Origin: a virus
IMG/VR virus record: IMGVR_UViG_3300047553_000733
Coordinates: 1-64,000 of that record
Length of the DNA: 64,000 bases
Strand: one strand, 5' to 3'
In this document: positions 12,981-19,794 of the stretch, piece after piece
How the letters are laid out: the number at the start of each line of letters is the position of its first letter
Position numbering within the stretch: the first letter of the stretch is position 1
The notes under the pieces: generated by a model
What the model saw: the letters and a program-made list of their open reading frames with translations, nothing else
The model's database searches: none
Told to the model about the DNA's origin: nothing
Position numbers and translations under genes: made by a program

Positions 12981-12989
12981 CAATTTCAA

Positions 12990-13073
12990 GCCCCGGTGGT
13001 GTAATGGTAGCCACGCTGGTCTTAGAAGCCAGTGCCGAAAGGCGTGCGAGTTCGAGTCTCGCCTGGGGCACCA
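12990..13073 (+). tRNA. tRNA-Leu (anticodon TAG)
   Basis: Long variable arm, anticodon loop CUUAGAA, acceptor GCCCCGG, encoded CCA. Confidence 0.95.
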
Positions 13074-13074
13074 G

Positions 13075-13246
13075 TTAATTTTTATGGGTCAATGCAAAAG
13101 ACTTCCACACCCTAACTGCTAAGGGAGAAAATTGCCTTATTACGCTAGCTTGGAATGCTAGGTAGCTTGGTGTAGCGTATAATGCACTTGTAAGGTAGGC
13201 CGCCCACGATTGCCTTTAAAATGACAGCAGTACCCATAAAAATTAA
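13075..13246 (+). ncRNA. Structured spacer RNA after tRNA-Leu
   Basis: A perfect 15-bp helix (TTAATTTTTATGGGT at 13075-13089 with its complement at 13232-13246) closes a 142-nt domain that begins one base after the tRNA CCA. Inside, TACGCTA pairs with TAGCGTA (about 13140-13180). No coding frame with a ribosome site. Confidence 0.55.
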
Positions 13247-13247
13247 C

Positions 13248-13276
13248 TTGACACACAATACTATTTAGTATATAAT
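13248..13276 (+). promoter_or_regulatory. Perfect consensus promoter over a start codon
   Basis: TTGACA and TATAAT with a 17-bp spacer. The last bases of the -10 are part of the ATG at 13275, so RNA from here would start about eight bases inside that gene. Confidence 0.8.
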
Positions 13277-13499
13277 GACAGTACAAGAACTAATAAACAA
13301 ACTACAACAATTTGACCCTACCCTGCCCGTCGTGCTTAGTGGCTACGAGGGCGGGGTATACTTGCCTGAGCACGTCAACATTGTGCTTATGGCAGAAAAT
13401 GTCAATGACGCCTGGTATTACGGACCACACGAAATTGTGTGGCCTGATATCAATGAATTCACAGACTACAAAAAATTTCACGGAGTTTATATAAAATGA
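13275..13499 (+). CDS. Conserved small phage protein (TVQELI family)
   Basis: 74 residues; the N-terminus MTVQELINKLQQFDPTLPVV is typical of a widespread phage/bacterial family, which supports this start. It lacks a ribosome site, and the -10 of a perfect promoter overlaps the ATG. Ends in an ATGA overlap with the next gene. Function unknown. Confidence 0.75.
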   Translation: MTVQELINKLQQFDPTLPVVLSGYEGGVYLPEHVNIVLMAENVNDAWYYGPHEIVWPDINEFTDYKKFHGVYIK

Positions 13500-13813
13500 A
13501 TACCTATACCCCAGATCGTTGGGTTGTGTTGCGTATTACTTACGGCAGTGAAACTATTGATAAAGTGCTAGCTGGTTGGTACGGCGGATTCGCTGGTAGC
13601 GATCACTGGAAACTTAACAGTGGTATCCTTCACACCGAGGAGTTTGATAACCGCTTTGAGTTTTACGGCTACAGTGGTAGTGTTTATGTGTGTTATAAAG
13701 CAGCACACGGATTTACTAGCTTAACTCGTAGTATGCTAGCTAGTTGGCAAAACAAAGAAAATATAGATATTAAAATACTAGAAGAAAAATACAATGTTCG
13801 ATCAACAAATTAA
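13496..13813 (+). CDS. Conserved phage protein, unknown function
   Basis: 105 residues with the family phrase LAGWYGGFAGSDHWKLNSGI and FYGYSGSVYVCYK, which I recognise from many T4-like and other phage hypotheticals. A beta-rich small domain is likely. It overlaps both neighbours. Confidence 0.75.
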   Translation: MNTYTPDRWVVLRITYGSETIDKVLAGWYGGFAGSDHWKLNSGILHTEEFDNRFEFYGYSGSVYVCYKAAHGFTSLTRSMLASWQNKENIDIKILEEKYNVRSTN

Positions 13814-14792
13814 ACGGATCGGCTTTGCGTGTAAAATTCAAAGTGAACACGACAAAGCAGACCCTAAACTGAATACAAAAACAACTACACTAACTTGGTT
13901 AAATAACCAAACACGCGACAAAGCTGTTGAGAAACTGTGGATGGTGATGGAGCACAATGCTCAAGCACTAAAGCAACAACTCAACTGGGTAGGGAAACAG
14001 CCCAAGGGTCAGCGTATGTTTCGACTTAGCAGTGACCTGTGTCCTGCATATACTCACGACGACTGGACATGGTGGTACTTTGAACCAGATGTTCAGCGAT
14101 ACATGGAAAAACACTACGGCGAGATTGGTGAACTCATCCGTACACACGATATCAAGGCCAGCTTTCACCCAGGCCAATTTTGCGTACTAGCATCGGAGCA
14201 TGATGGAATTGTTGATAACAGCGTGGCTGAGTTTGAGTATCATTGCGACCTCATCCGCTACATGGGTTTTGGTAAGTCATTTCAAGACTTTAAGTGCAAT
14301 GTTCACATCGGCGGTAAGCGCGGACCTGACGGAATTAAAGCTGCTCTAAAAAAGCTGAGTCGCGAAGCACGAAACACTATCACCATTGAAAATGCTGAGT
14401 ACACATGGGGTCTTGACGCTAGCCTAGAGCTTGCACAAGACTGTGCACTGGTGCTTGACATACATCACCACTGGATTAATACCGGAGAATATATAAGTGC
14501 AGACAATCCTAAACTTCAACCCATTTGGGATAGCTGGCGCGGAGTTAGGCCTACCATTCACTACTCTGTCAGCCGTGAAGATTGCTTGGTCGACCACGAC
14601 CCAACAACAAAACCCGATCTGGCAGAACTCAAGCGTATGGGCTTTACCAGTGCAAAACTTCGCGCACACAGCGACTACTACTGGAACTCAGAAGTAAATA
14701 AATGGGCCTTGACTTTCTTAGACAAAGCTGATATAATGTGTGAATCAAAACAAAAGAACTTGGCAAGCAGCGAGCTTGCCAAGCTTTTGTAA
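13794..14792 (+). CDS. uvsE: UV damage endonuclease UvsE/UVDE
   Basis: 332 residues of the UVDE TIM-barrel family. Metal-site phrases are visible: SFHPGQFCVLAS, NVHIGGKRG, ITIENAEYTWG, LVLDIHHHW and the C-terminal KLRAHSDYYW. The enzyme nicks DNA 5' of UV photoproducts, an alternative repair route useful to a phage in sunlit water. The start overlaps the upstream gene by 20 bases, and a terminator hairpin lies inside the last codons. Confidence 0.9.
   Translation: MFDQQIKRIGFACKIQSEHDKADPKLNTKTTTLTWLNNQTRDKAVEKLWMVMEHNAQALKQQLNWVGKQPKGQRMFRLSSDLCPAYTHDDWTWWYFEPDVQRYMEKHYGEIGELIRTHDIKASFHPGQFCVLASEHDGIVDNSVAEFEYHCDLIRYMGFGKSFQDFKCNVHIGGKRGPDGIKAALKKLSREARNTITIENAEYTWGLDASLELAQDCALVLDIHHHWINTGEYISADNPKLQPIWDSWRGVRPTIHYSVSREDCLVDHDPTTKPDLAELKRMGFTSAKLRAHSDYYWNSEVNKWALTFLDKADIMCESKQKNLASSELAKLL
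14760..14788 (+). terminator. Terminator inside the end of uvsE
   Basis: A perfect 9-bp stem TTGGCAAGC/GCTTGCCAA with a 5-nt loop, then GCTTTT, all before the stop codon. Confidence 0.7.
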
Positions 14793-14800
14793 TTAAATTT

Positions 14801-14879
14801 CGGGGTGTAGGCTAGCCTGGTTTAAGTCGCTGCGTTTGGGACGCAGAGATCGTGAGTTCGAATCCCACCACCCCGACCA
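14801..14879 (+). tRNA. tRNA-Pro (anticodon TGG)
   Basis: Acceptor CGGGGUG/CACCCCG, anticodon stem CUGCG/CGCAG with loop UUUGGGA, encoded CCA. Confidence 0.95.
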
Positions 14880-15058
14880 TTTAGTTTGTGTGTTGCTAGA
14901 ACACCGATTCGGTTCGGGGCTTTGCAATCCTGAGACCACAGACACCTAGGAAGGTTTGTGGGTATGGTTTGACCCTAAGCATAGGCCAGTGTCGCGAACT
15001 GGGTAAACTTAGGGCACTGGCTTAGCGGCTAGGGTAGTAAAGAGCGCACAAACTAAAT
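14880..15058 (+). ncRNA. Structured spacer RNA between tRNA-Pro and tRNA-Ala
   Basis: TTTAGTTTGTG (14880-14890) pairs perfectly with CACAAACTAAA (15047-15057), closing about 155 nt exactly between two tRNAs. Inside, CCAGTG/CACTGG makes a stem and CCCTAAG (14973) could pair with CTTAGGG (15008) as a pseudoknot. No gene. Function unknown. Confidence 0.6.
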
Positions 15059-15133
15059 GGGGGATTAGTGCTAATGGGAACACGCGTGCTTTGCAAGCAT
15101 GAGTTGGGAGTTCGATCCTCCCATCCTCCACCC
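15059..15133 (+). tRNA. tRNA-Ala (anticodon TGC)
   Basis: Acceptor GGGGGAU/AUCCUCC, anticodon loop UUUGCAA within GUGCU/AGCAU-type stem, T loop UUCGAUC. The 3' end reads ACCC rather than ACCA, so the CCA would be added or repaired by the host enzyme. Confidence 0.85.
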
Positions 15134-15147
15134 ACTAGGAGCACAAT

Positions 15148-15366
15148 ATGTGGCGTAATTCATTGGGTCAGTATACATTGAATGCTGTATTTGTACCTGC
15201 TTGGTATAATACAAAACGAGAAAAATTTAAACCAATAGAATATAAAAGGATTGATTGTGAAATTACAGAAACCGAAACAACGAAACCCATTTGTGGCACT
15301 GGCCATGAAGCGGAAAGCGGGATCACACCGAAAGACAAACAAACAACTACGCAAGCAACTGAATAA
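15148..15366 (+). CDS. Small hydrophilic protein, unknown
   Basis: 72 residues with a clear ribosome site (AGGAGCACAAT). The N-terminal third is aromatic, the rest is rich in Lys, Thr and Glu and looks unstructured. It lies between tRNA-Ala and the promoter of tRNA-Ile. No family recognised; low complexity makes it uncertain. Confidence 0.5.
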   Translation: MWRNSLGQYTLNAVFVPAWYNTKREKFKPIEYKRIDCEITETETTKPICGTGHEAESGITPKDKQTTTQATE

Positions 15367-15368
15367 GC

Positions 15369-15398
15369 TTACACAGGAGTCTTCTATAAGTGTATAAT
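15369..15398 (+). promoter_or_regulatory. Promoter in a hairpin, before tRNA-Ile
   Basis: TTACAC and TATAAT, 18-bp spacer. The -10 lies in the loop of a 9-bp inverted repeat (CTTCTATAA at 15381-15389, TTATAGAAG at 15405-15413), whose right arm starts at the predicted +1 and runs to the tRNA. Confidence 0.6.
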
Positions 15399-15412
15399 GT
15401 ACATTTATAGAA

Positions 15413-15513
15413 GGCCCCGTAGCTTAATTGGTTAAAGAACCGAGCTTATACCTCGGCATAGCGCTGTCTAGATAAGGCAGAGTGTGGGGGTTCGAGTCCC
15501 TCCGGGGCTACCA
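15413..15513 (+). tRNA. tRNA-Ile (anticodon TAT) with a long variable arm
   Basis: 101 nt. Acceptor GGCCCCG/CGGGGCU, anticodon stem CCGAG/CUCGG with loop CUUAUAC (anticodon UAU, for AUA), T loop UUCGAGU and encoded CCA. About 29 nt lie between the anticodon and T arms, folding as a class-II-like variable arm (CUGUC/GGCAG), which is unusual for tRNA-Ile. Confidence 0.8.
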
Positions 15514-15518
15514 TAATA

Positions 15519-15610
15519 GGAAGTGTGGCCGAGTGGCCGAAGGCAGCGGCTTGCTAAGCCGTCAGTCGCAGAAATGCGGCTCGTGGGTTCGAATCCCACC
15601 GCTTCCACCA
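15519..15610 (+). tRNA. tRNA-Ser (anticodon GCT)
   Basis: Class II tRNA, acceptor GGAAGUG, anticodon loop UUGCUAA, encoded CCA. Confidence 0.95.
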
Positions 15611-15626
15611 ATAACAAGGATTGAGT

Positions 15627-15938
15627 ATGAATACTTATGTACAAACAATCGAGCGGTATAGTGAAATGCTGCGTCGAATTGAAGAAAAGGCTGCTAGTGT
15701 AAAACGGGGTGATAGCGTTAGCTGGAATAGCAGCGGTGGTACAGCTCGTGGCAAGGTTACCAAAGTAATCACTAATGGTGAAGAACAGGTACCTGGCAGT
15801 AGTTTTAAGATTACTGGCACACCAGACGATCCAGGTGCACTTATCAGAGTATACCAAAAAGACGGTGATGGCTACAAGCCAACCGATACTATTGTAGGAC
15901 ATAAAGTTAAAACACTAACCAAAATTGAAGCACTATAA
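15627..15938 (+). CDS. HVA1/Tudor-like small protein (DUF2945)
   Basis: 103 residues from ATG 15627, six bases after AAGGA; a TTG two codons earlier is less likely. The segment VKRGDSVSWNSSGGTARGKV followed by GTPDDPGALIRVY and HKVKTL matches the hypervirulence-associated Tudor-like (DUF2945) family of small beta-barrel proteins. Function unclear in phages. It directly follows tRNA-Ser. Confidence 0.75.
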   Translation: MNTYVQTIERYSEMLRRIEEKAASVKRGDSVSWNSSGGTARGKVTKVITNGEEQVPGSSFKITGTPDDPGALIRVYQKDGDGYKPTDTIVGHKVKTLTKIEAL

Positions 15939-16055
15939 TGCCTTGCAAGAAACCAATGATGTAATCCCCGATTATCTAACGCTCTACGGGGGCAGTACCG
16001 GAAAGTTAAACTGCTAAAATAAACTTTCCACAACACACAACACATAGGAAATATT
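15939..16055 (+). other. Noncoding gap with two hairpins
   Basis: CCCCG/CGGGG (about 15967-15992) and GGAAAGTT/AACTTTCC (about 15999-16030) can form stems. The end carries the leader ACACAACACATAGGAAATATT of the next gene. No tRNA or gene seen. Confidence 0.4.
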
Positions 16056-16310
16056 ATGTTCGGACCACATTTTTTTATTGATACCTTTCAAACTTCAAAA
16101 AAGGTAATCACAGACGCAGTTTTCAAAGATGCTACTTTGAACAAGGCTGCTCATAACTACATTGACGCGCAAACATCTTTTGCCAAGATGATGGCTACCA
16201 ATGCTATTGATCTTGCTAAATATTCTGTAGATTCAGTATCTAAGGTACTATTTCCGCAGACGGAGCAAGCTTCACGAGCTCCATACAAAATAGAAAAAGA
16301 AGCCAACTAA
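16056..16310 (+). CDS. Small helical, phasin-like protein
   Basis: 84 residues, almost all amphipathic helix (DATLNKAAHNYIDAQTSFAKM), with the Ala/Phe/Asp pattern of phasin-type proteins; I would not name a function on that. It shares a near-identical 21-base leader containing AGGAAA with the next gene, so the two are probably expressed at similar levels. Confidence 0.6.
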   Translation: MFGPHFFIDTFQTSKKVITDAVFKDATLNKAAHNYIDAQTSFAKMMATNAIDLAKYSVDSVSKVLFPQTEQASRAPYKIEKEAN

Positions 16311-16334
16311 TACACACAACACATAGGAAATATT

Positions 16335-16562
16335 ATGACACCTTTTGAAATTCGTGCCCAAATGCTTGAAATGGCACAAGACTACCTACAGAAACAGTTT
16401 GAACTCAACAGTGAGTTTGCTAAGCGTACATTTGACGAACTAGTCAAAAGTGGCGAAAAAGTACAAAGCGACTACAATCAATATATGCCAAAAATGTATG
16501 GCTTTGATGAAGTTGTTAGTAAGGCAAAGGAACTATATGGTTTTGTTAAAGATGTTAAGTGA
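16335..16562 (+). CDS. Conserved aquatic-myophage protein (MTPFEIR family)
   Basis: 75 residues starting MTPFEIRAQMLEMAQDYLQK and ending in a DEVVSKAKELYGFV helix. I recognise this pattern from small proteins of T4-like marine phages, function unknown. Helical throughout. Confidence 0.65.
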   Translation: MTPFEIRAQMLEMAQDYLQKQFELNSEFAKRTFDELVKSGEKVQSDYNQYMPKMYGFDEVVSKAKELYGFVKDVK

Positions 16563-16704
16563 ACTATGGCTTAACTTACAAAGCATGTTAAAACCTTACT
16601 CTCTAGAAGATTTTATCAATGATTATAAGCCGCGAGACCATGCTGACCTAGAGCGTGCAGAACGCCTGTGGCAACAGCATAAAGAACAAGGTTTTTGGCA
16701 TTAA
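16552..16704 (+). CDS. Small helical protein, unknown
   Basis: 50 residues from ATG 16552, overlapping the previous gene by 11 bases. Helical and charged (LEDFINDYKPRDHADLERAE). It stops just before tRNA-Met. No family recognised. Confidence 0.5.
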   Translation: MLSELWLNLQSMLKPYSLEDFINDYKPRDHADLERAERLWQQHKEQGFWH

Positions 16705-16706
16705 AT

Positions 16707-16785
16707 AGCAGAGTAGGGGAGTCTAGCCGTCCCCGCCAGTCTCATAAGCTGGAGATCACAGGTGCGAATCCTGTCTCTGCAACCA
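16707..16785 (+). tRNA. tRNA-Met (anticodon CAT), possibly initiator-like
   Basis: Anticodon loop CUCAUAA, D stem GGGG/CCCC, T stem ACAGG/CCUGU with loop UGCGAAU, encoded CCA. The terminal acceptor pair is A-A, a mismatch as in initiator tRNAs, but the anticodon stem lacks the three G-C pairs. Ile2-type use of CAT is also possible. Confidence 0.8.
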
Positions 16786-17000
16786 ATTGCAGGCTTGTAA
16801 CCATTGTTGTGTAAAGACAACATCCTGCGTCCGCTGAAGCGAAAACAAGATGGGCTGCTCTCACGGGGTCGATTAGTACCTGACATAAAAAACTATACCA
16901 CTACCCGGGACCGTAGTCAGTCGGTCAGAGCGAGAGAGTGTGGGCTCTAAGCTAATGCTTAGATTTAGTAGTCTAGTGGCTATTAAATCTAAGCATTATT
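16786..17000 (+). ncRNA. Structured spacer RNA after tRNA-Met
   Basis: No gene. GCAGG/CCTGC encloses TGTTGT/ACAACA (about 16789-16827), GACC/GGTC and AGAGC/GCTCT follow (about 16910-16948), and a perfect 15-bp helix has arms at 16953-16967 and 16984-16998. That helix is AT-rich and followed by a T-rich stretch, so it may also terminate. Function unknown. Confidence 0.5.
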
Positions 17001-17024
17001 ATTATTTGCAACAAAGGAATAAAC

Positions 17025-17246
17025 ATGAGTGATGGCGGTAAGGGCAGTAAGCCCAGACCTTTTAGTGTAAGTCAACAGGAGTGGTCAACTCGCTGGGATG
17101 CTATATTTGGCAGGGATGTACCAAATGATTTTCAAGACATACTTTCAACTGAAGACTGTATGCTTGAAGCGTTTAAAGAGCGTGAAGAACGAGAGTCACG
17201 AAATAACGAAGAAACGCAACAAGCACACGAACAGGCTAAAAATTAG
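17025..17246 (+). CDS. Conserved small phage protein (MSDGGKGS family)
   Basis: 73 residues starting MSDGGKGSKPRPFSVSQQEW, a sequence seen in many phage hypotheticals. AAAGGAATAAAC is the ribosome site. The C-terminus is a charged helix. Function unknown. It overlaps the start region of the next gene. Confidence 0.75.
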   Translation: MSDGGKGSKPRPFSVSQQEWSTRWDAIFGRDVPNDFQDILSTEDCMLEAFKEREERESRNNEETQQAHEQAKN

Positions 17247-17937
17247 TCTACTAGCCACCTTAATGGCATTTATGCCTAGCAGCTTTGCCGATAATCATAG
17301 TATTAAGGCTAAAAGCTGGTTAGTAACTGATAGTACGGGTAGTGTACAAACTGGCAGTAACTACGAAGAACAGCGCAGTATTGCTAGCATAACTAAACTG
17401 ATGACAGTTATGGCAGTGCTAGATCATGGGCAAAACTTAGCTGAAAAGCTGGGCAAGTATACCCGTGAGCAACTAATAAAACTTAGTTTAATTAAGTCAG
17501 ATAATTGGGCTACAGATGTGCTGTGTAACAGCATGCCTGGTGGCCGTAGTGCTTGTGTAAAGTACATGAATGAAAAAGCTGGTAAACTTGGTATGCAGAA
17601 TACAAAGTTTATAGAGCCTACGGGCTTAAGCCCAATGAATATTAGTACAGCAACCGACTTAATTAAACTAGTAAAAGAAGCTAGTCACTACCCACAAATT
17701 GTGGAGGCTAGTGGTACAGCAAAGTATCCTCTAGTAGAAAATAAAAAGACTACAACTGTATATAACACAAATAAGTTAGTTGGCAGTGGCCGTGAGCTAC
17801 TAGTTAGTAAAACTGGTACTACAAACGCTGCTGGACAGTGTGTAGTGATGATGGATGCTGATGGCAGAGTATATATTCTATTAGGTATGCAGCCTGGTAG
17901 AAGATTATTAGAATCAAAAGAAATAGTTACAATGTAG
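17182..17937 (+). CDS. D-alanyl-D-alanine carboxypeptidase/endopeptidase (S11)
   Basis: About 251 residues from a possible GTG at 17182; the true start is uncertain because the frame overlaps the previous gene. A signal peptide (basic start, then KISLLATLMAFMPSSFA) precedes the domain. The three penicillin-binding motifs are present: SITK, SDN and KTG. S11 enzymes trim or cut peptide crosslinks in peptidoglycan. Its place in the tRNA region is odd. tRNA-Trp starts one base after the stop. Confidence 0.85.
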   Translation: MKNESHEITKKRNKHTNRLKISLLATLMAFMPSSFADNHSIKAKSWLVTDSTGSVQTGSNYEEQRSIASITKLMTVMAVLDHGQNLAEKLGKYTREQLIKLSLIKSDNWATDVLCNSMPGGRSACVKYMNEKAGKLGMQNTKFIEPTGLSPMNISTATDLIKLVKEASHYPQIVEASGTAKYPLVENKKTTTVYNTNKLVGSGRELLVSKTGTTNAAGQCVVMMDADGRVYILLGMQPGRRLLESKEIVTM

Positions 17938-17938
17938 T

Positions 17939-18012
17939 GTCTCGCTAGTGTAATGGCAGCATACCAGTCTCCAAAACTGTTGGTCGGGGTTCGAGTCCCT
18001 GGCGGGATGCCA
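17939..18012 (+). tRNA. tRNA-Trp (anticodon CCA)
   Basis: Acceptor GUCUCGC/GCGGGAU, anticodon loop CUCCAAA, encoded CCA. Confidence 0.95.
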
Positions 18013-18022
18013 AAATTTTAAT

Positions 18023-18051
18023 TTGAATTATTTCCTTAACAGTGCTACAAT
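18023..18051 (+). promoter_or_regulatory. Promoter after tRNA-Trp
   Basis: TTGAAT and TACAAT, 17-bp spacer. Confidence 0.6.
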
Positions 18052-18077
18052 ATATTTTTAATCAGAGGAAATACTAC

Positions 18078-18293
18078 ATGAATCTATTAGCACAAGTTTC
18101 TAGTCCTATGTTTTTACTGCCTGCGTATGGTCGCAGCTATAAAACTAAACAAGAAGCATTGAGTGCATGGAATAGCGGCAAGGATTTTCAAATCTATAGA
18201 GGCCCATACTGTAGTAAACGCGATATTGATCAGCTACATGATTTGGCTGATAGAGTATATATTCAGTATGATAACGGAATAGTAGAAGTATAG
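18078..18293 (+). CDS. Small conserved phage protein, unknown
   Basis: 71 residues from ATG 18078 with AGAGGAAA upstream. It contains GRSYKTKQEALSAWNSGKDF and then IYRGPYCSKRDI, a small alpha/beta pattern I know from phage hypotheticals. Its stop codon's last base is the first base of tRNA-Tyr. Confidence 0.7.
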   Translation: MNLLAQVSSPMFLLPAYGRSYKTKQEALSAWNSGKDFQIYRGPYCSKRDIDQLHDLADRVYIQYDNGIVEV

Positions 18294-18385
18294 GGTGTGT
18301 TGATGCTATGGTGTGTGCATCCCAAGACTGTAAATCTTGTCCCGCTGGGTAAACACTGTTGGTTCGACTCCAACCACACCCACCA
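18293..18385 (+). tRNA. tRNA-Tyr (anticodon GTA)
   Basis: Class II tRNA, acceptor GGGUGUG/CACACCC, anticodon loop CUGUAAA, encoded CCA. Confidence 0.95.
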
Positions 18386-18389
18386 ATAC

Positions 18390-18472
18390 GCCCCTGTGGT
18401 GGAATGGTAGACACAGGAGACTTAAAATCTCCCGCTTTTGGCGTGCCAGTTCGACTCTGGCCAGGGGTACCA
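18390..18472 (+). tRNA. tRNA-Leu (anticodon TAA)
   Basis: Class II tRNA, acceptor GCCCCUG/CAGGGGU, anticodon loop CUUAAAA, encoded CCA. Confidence 0.95.
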
Positions 18473-18474
18473 CT

Positions 18475-18657
18475 ATGAAACAAACTATGAATGAAATTTT
18501 ACTAGCATTACTAGGCTCACAAGAATTAGTAGAGCGCTGGTGGGCTACACCAAATAAAGCATTTGATGGTGAAATACCAGATGATTTGCTACATACACCT
18601 CGTAAAATTGAGGTGTATAAATATATAATGGCTCAAGTAAGTGGTCATTACAGTTAA
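18475..18657 (+). CDS. MbcA/ParS/Xre antitoxin C-domain-like protein
   Basis: 60 residues starting two bases after tRNA-Leu. The pattern LLGSQELVERWWATPNKAFD then GEIPDDLLHTPRK and a C-terminal helix resembles the toxin-binding (DUF2384-type) domain of Xre/MbcA/ParS antitoxins, but no HTH and no toxin gene are next to it. It might act as an anti-toxin decoy; that is speculation. Confidence 0.5.
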   Translation: MKQTMNEILLALLGSQELVERWWATPNKAFDGEIPDDLLHTPRKIEVYKYIMAQVSGHYS

Positions 18658-18659
18658 TA

Positions 18660-18734
18660 GACTCTGAAGTGTTCATGGACGCACGTATGCCTGTCACGCA
18701 TAAAGAAGGGGATCGTTACCCCTCAGGGTCGCCA
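18660..18734 (+). tRNA. tRNA-Asp (anticodon GTC)
   Basis: Acceptor GACUCUG/CAGGGUC, anticodon stem UAUGC/GCAUA with loop CUGUCAC, T stem AGGGG/CCCCU with an atypical loop AUCGUUA, encoded CCA. The D arm is poor, so decoding activity is less certain. Confidence 0.8.
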
Positions 18735-18798
18735 TACTAAAGCATATTAGTAGTTATAAACTATAGCCTGCACTAGCGGGGCTATAGTTTATAGTTAT
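18735..18798 (+). ncRNA. Hairpin spacer between tRNA-Asp and tRNA-Asn
   Basis: A perfect 14-bp helix (TATAAACTATAGCC at 18755-18768, complement at 18780-18793) with an 11-nt loop, ending five bases before tRNA-Asn. No T run follows, so it is not a normal terminator. Confidence 0.5.
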
Positions 18799-18873
18799 TC
18801 CACTGTAGCTCAGAGGTAGAGCAGTTGACTGTTAATCAATTGGTCGTTGGTTCGATCCCAGCCAGTGGAGCCA
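18799..18873 (+). tRNA. tRNA-Asn (anticodon GTT)
   Basis: Acceptor UCCACUG/CAGUGGA, anticodon loop CUGUUAA, encoded CCA. Confidence 0.95.
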
Positions 18874-18886
18874 TTTGGGAGTATTT

Positions 18887-19042
18887 ATGTTAGTATATCA
18901 TGGCCGCAGTAGGGAAATGTGCGAGTGGGTTATTGCCCAGTATGAGCACTGCCCACTAAGCAAAAATAATTTGACTACACAGCTGTGGATACAAGCCTGT
19001 AAAGATTTTCTACAATCACTTGGGGATTCGCCAAGCAGGTAA
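18887..19042 (+). CDS. Small protein overlapping tRNA-Gln
   Basis: 51 residues (MLVYHGRSREMCEWVIAQYE) with TGGGAG as ribosome site. The last 22 bases lie inside tRNA-Gln. No family recognised. The ribosome site and position directly after tRNA-Asn support it. Confidence 0.5.
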   Translation: MLVYHGRSREMCEWVIAQYEHCPLSKNNLTTQLWIQACKDFLQSLGDSPSR

Positions 19043-19096
19043 GGCATCGGATTTTGATTCCGACATTCGGTGGTTCGAGTCCATCATCCCCAGCCA
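19021..19096 (+). tRNA. tRNA-Gln (anticodon TTG)
   Basis: Acceptor UGGGGAU/AUCCCCA, anticodon loop UUUUGAU, encoded CCA. Confidence 0.95.
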
Positions 19097-19103
19097 AAAC
19101 ATC

Positions 19104-19574
19104 ATGAAAAAATTTAATATTGAACAAGTTCGCGAATTTATATATAATCAATCTTTAGAAACCAAAGTTTATCTTGGCGCAGACAGTGAGCGCGTAAATG
19201 TTGGTGGCAAGTGGTGTGTAGACTATACCATGGCTGTAGTAGTGCATATAGACGGACGACACGGCTGTAAGGTGTTTGGTTATGTAGAGCGCGAACCGGA
19301 CTGGGATCAAAAAAAGAATAAGCCTGCTCTTAGACTAATGAACGAAGTCTACAAAGTAGCACATCTATTCAGCGAATTGAGTGAGGTATTACAAGACAGA
19401 CACGTTGAAGTACATCTAGACTTAAATCCGCAAGAACACTTTGCCAGTAGCCAGGTTGTACAGCAAGCAGTAGGATACATTCGCGGAGTGTGCAATATTG
19501 ATCCACAAGTAAAGCCACAAGCATTTGCAGCAACTTACGCAGCCGATAGACTTAAATTTGTATTGAGTAACTAA
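19104..19574 (+). CDS. RNase H-like fold protein (DUF458/YkuK type)
   Basis: 156 residues from ATG 19104, eight bases after tRNA-Gln. The acidic first strand (YLGADSERV), the DYTMAVVVHIDGRHGCKV sheet and later VHLDLNP resemble the YkuK-like RNase H-like family. Catalysis is not established for the family. No strong ribosome site is seen. Confidence 0.7.
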   Translation: MKKFNIEQVREFIYNQSLETKVYLGADSERVNVGGKWCVDYTMAVVVHIDGRHGCKVFGYVEREPDWDQKKNKPALRLMNEVYKVAHLFSELSEVLQDRHVEVHLDLNPQEHFASSQVVQQAVGYIRGVCNIDPQVKPQAFAATYAADRLKFVLSN

Positions 19575-19575
19575 A

Positions 19576-19794
19576 ATGACACTATTTAAACAAAAAGACC
19601 GCTTTGACTTGGAACAAGAGATTATGGAGTGCTGGAATGTAACCAAAGACATTCAGAACTTCTATTATGCTCAAGAAAACCTGGACGAAGATCAGCGTGC
19701 AAACTATATTCTTGGACTAGAGCAGATTTATGAAGTAAAGTTTGAAAAGCTGTGGGCTACTTTTGAACAGTGCATTCGTAATAAACAAATCTAA
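19576..19794 (+). CDS. Small helical phage protein, unknown
   Basis: 72 residues one base after the previous stop. Helical and acidic (DLEQEIMECWNVTKDIQNFY). The start of tRNA-Cys directly follows the stop. No function recognised. Confidence 0.65.
   Translation: MTLFKQKDRFDLEQEIMECWNVTKDIQNFYYAQENLDEDQRANYILGLEQIYEVKFEKLWATFEQCIRNKQI

Noticed and set aside
15025-15050. Short resemblance to RNase P RNA (GUAGUAAAGAGCGCAC)
   Set aside because: Only about 15 bases and none of the other conserved RNase P parts; probably chance within the spacer RNA.
15468-15902. Minus-strand open frame over tRNA-Ser and the Tudor-like gene
   Set aside because: It contains the familiar spurious antisense-tRNA peptide (VEAVGFEPTSRISATDGLAS); similar false frames cross other tRNAs at 16701, 18145 and 19837.
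16912-16960. tRNA-His-like fragment with GTG in a loop
   Set aside because: A D-arm-like stretch and a hairpin with GTG are present, but there is no T arm or acceptor stem; treated as part of a structured spacer.
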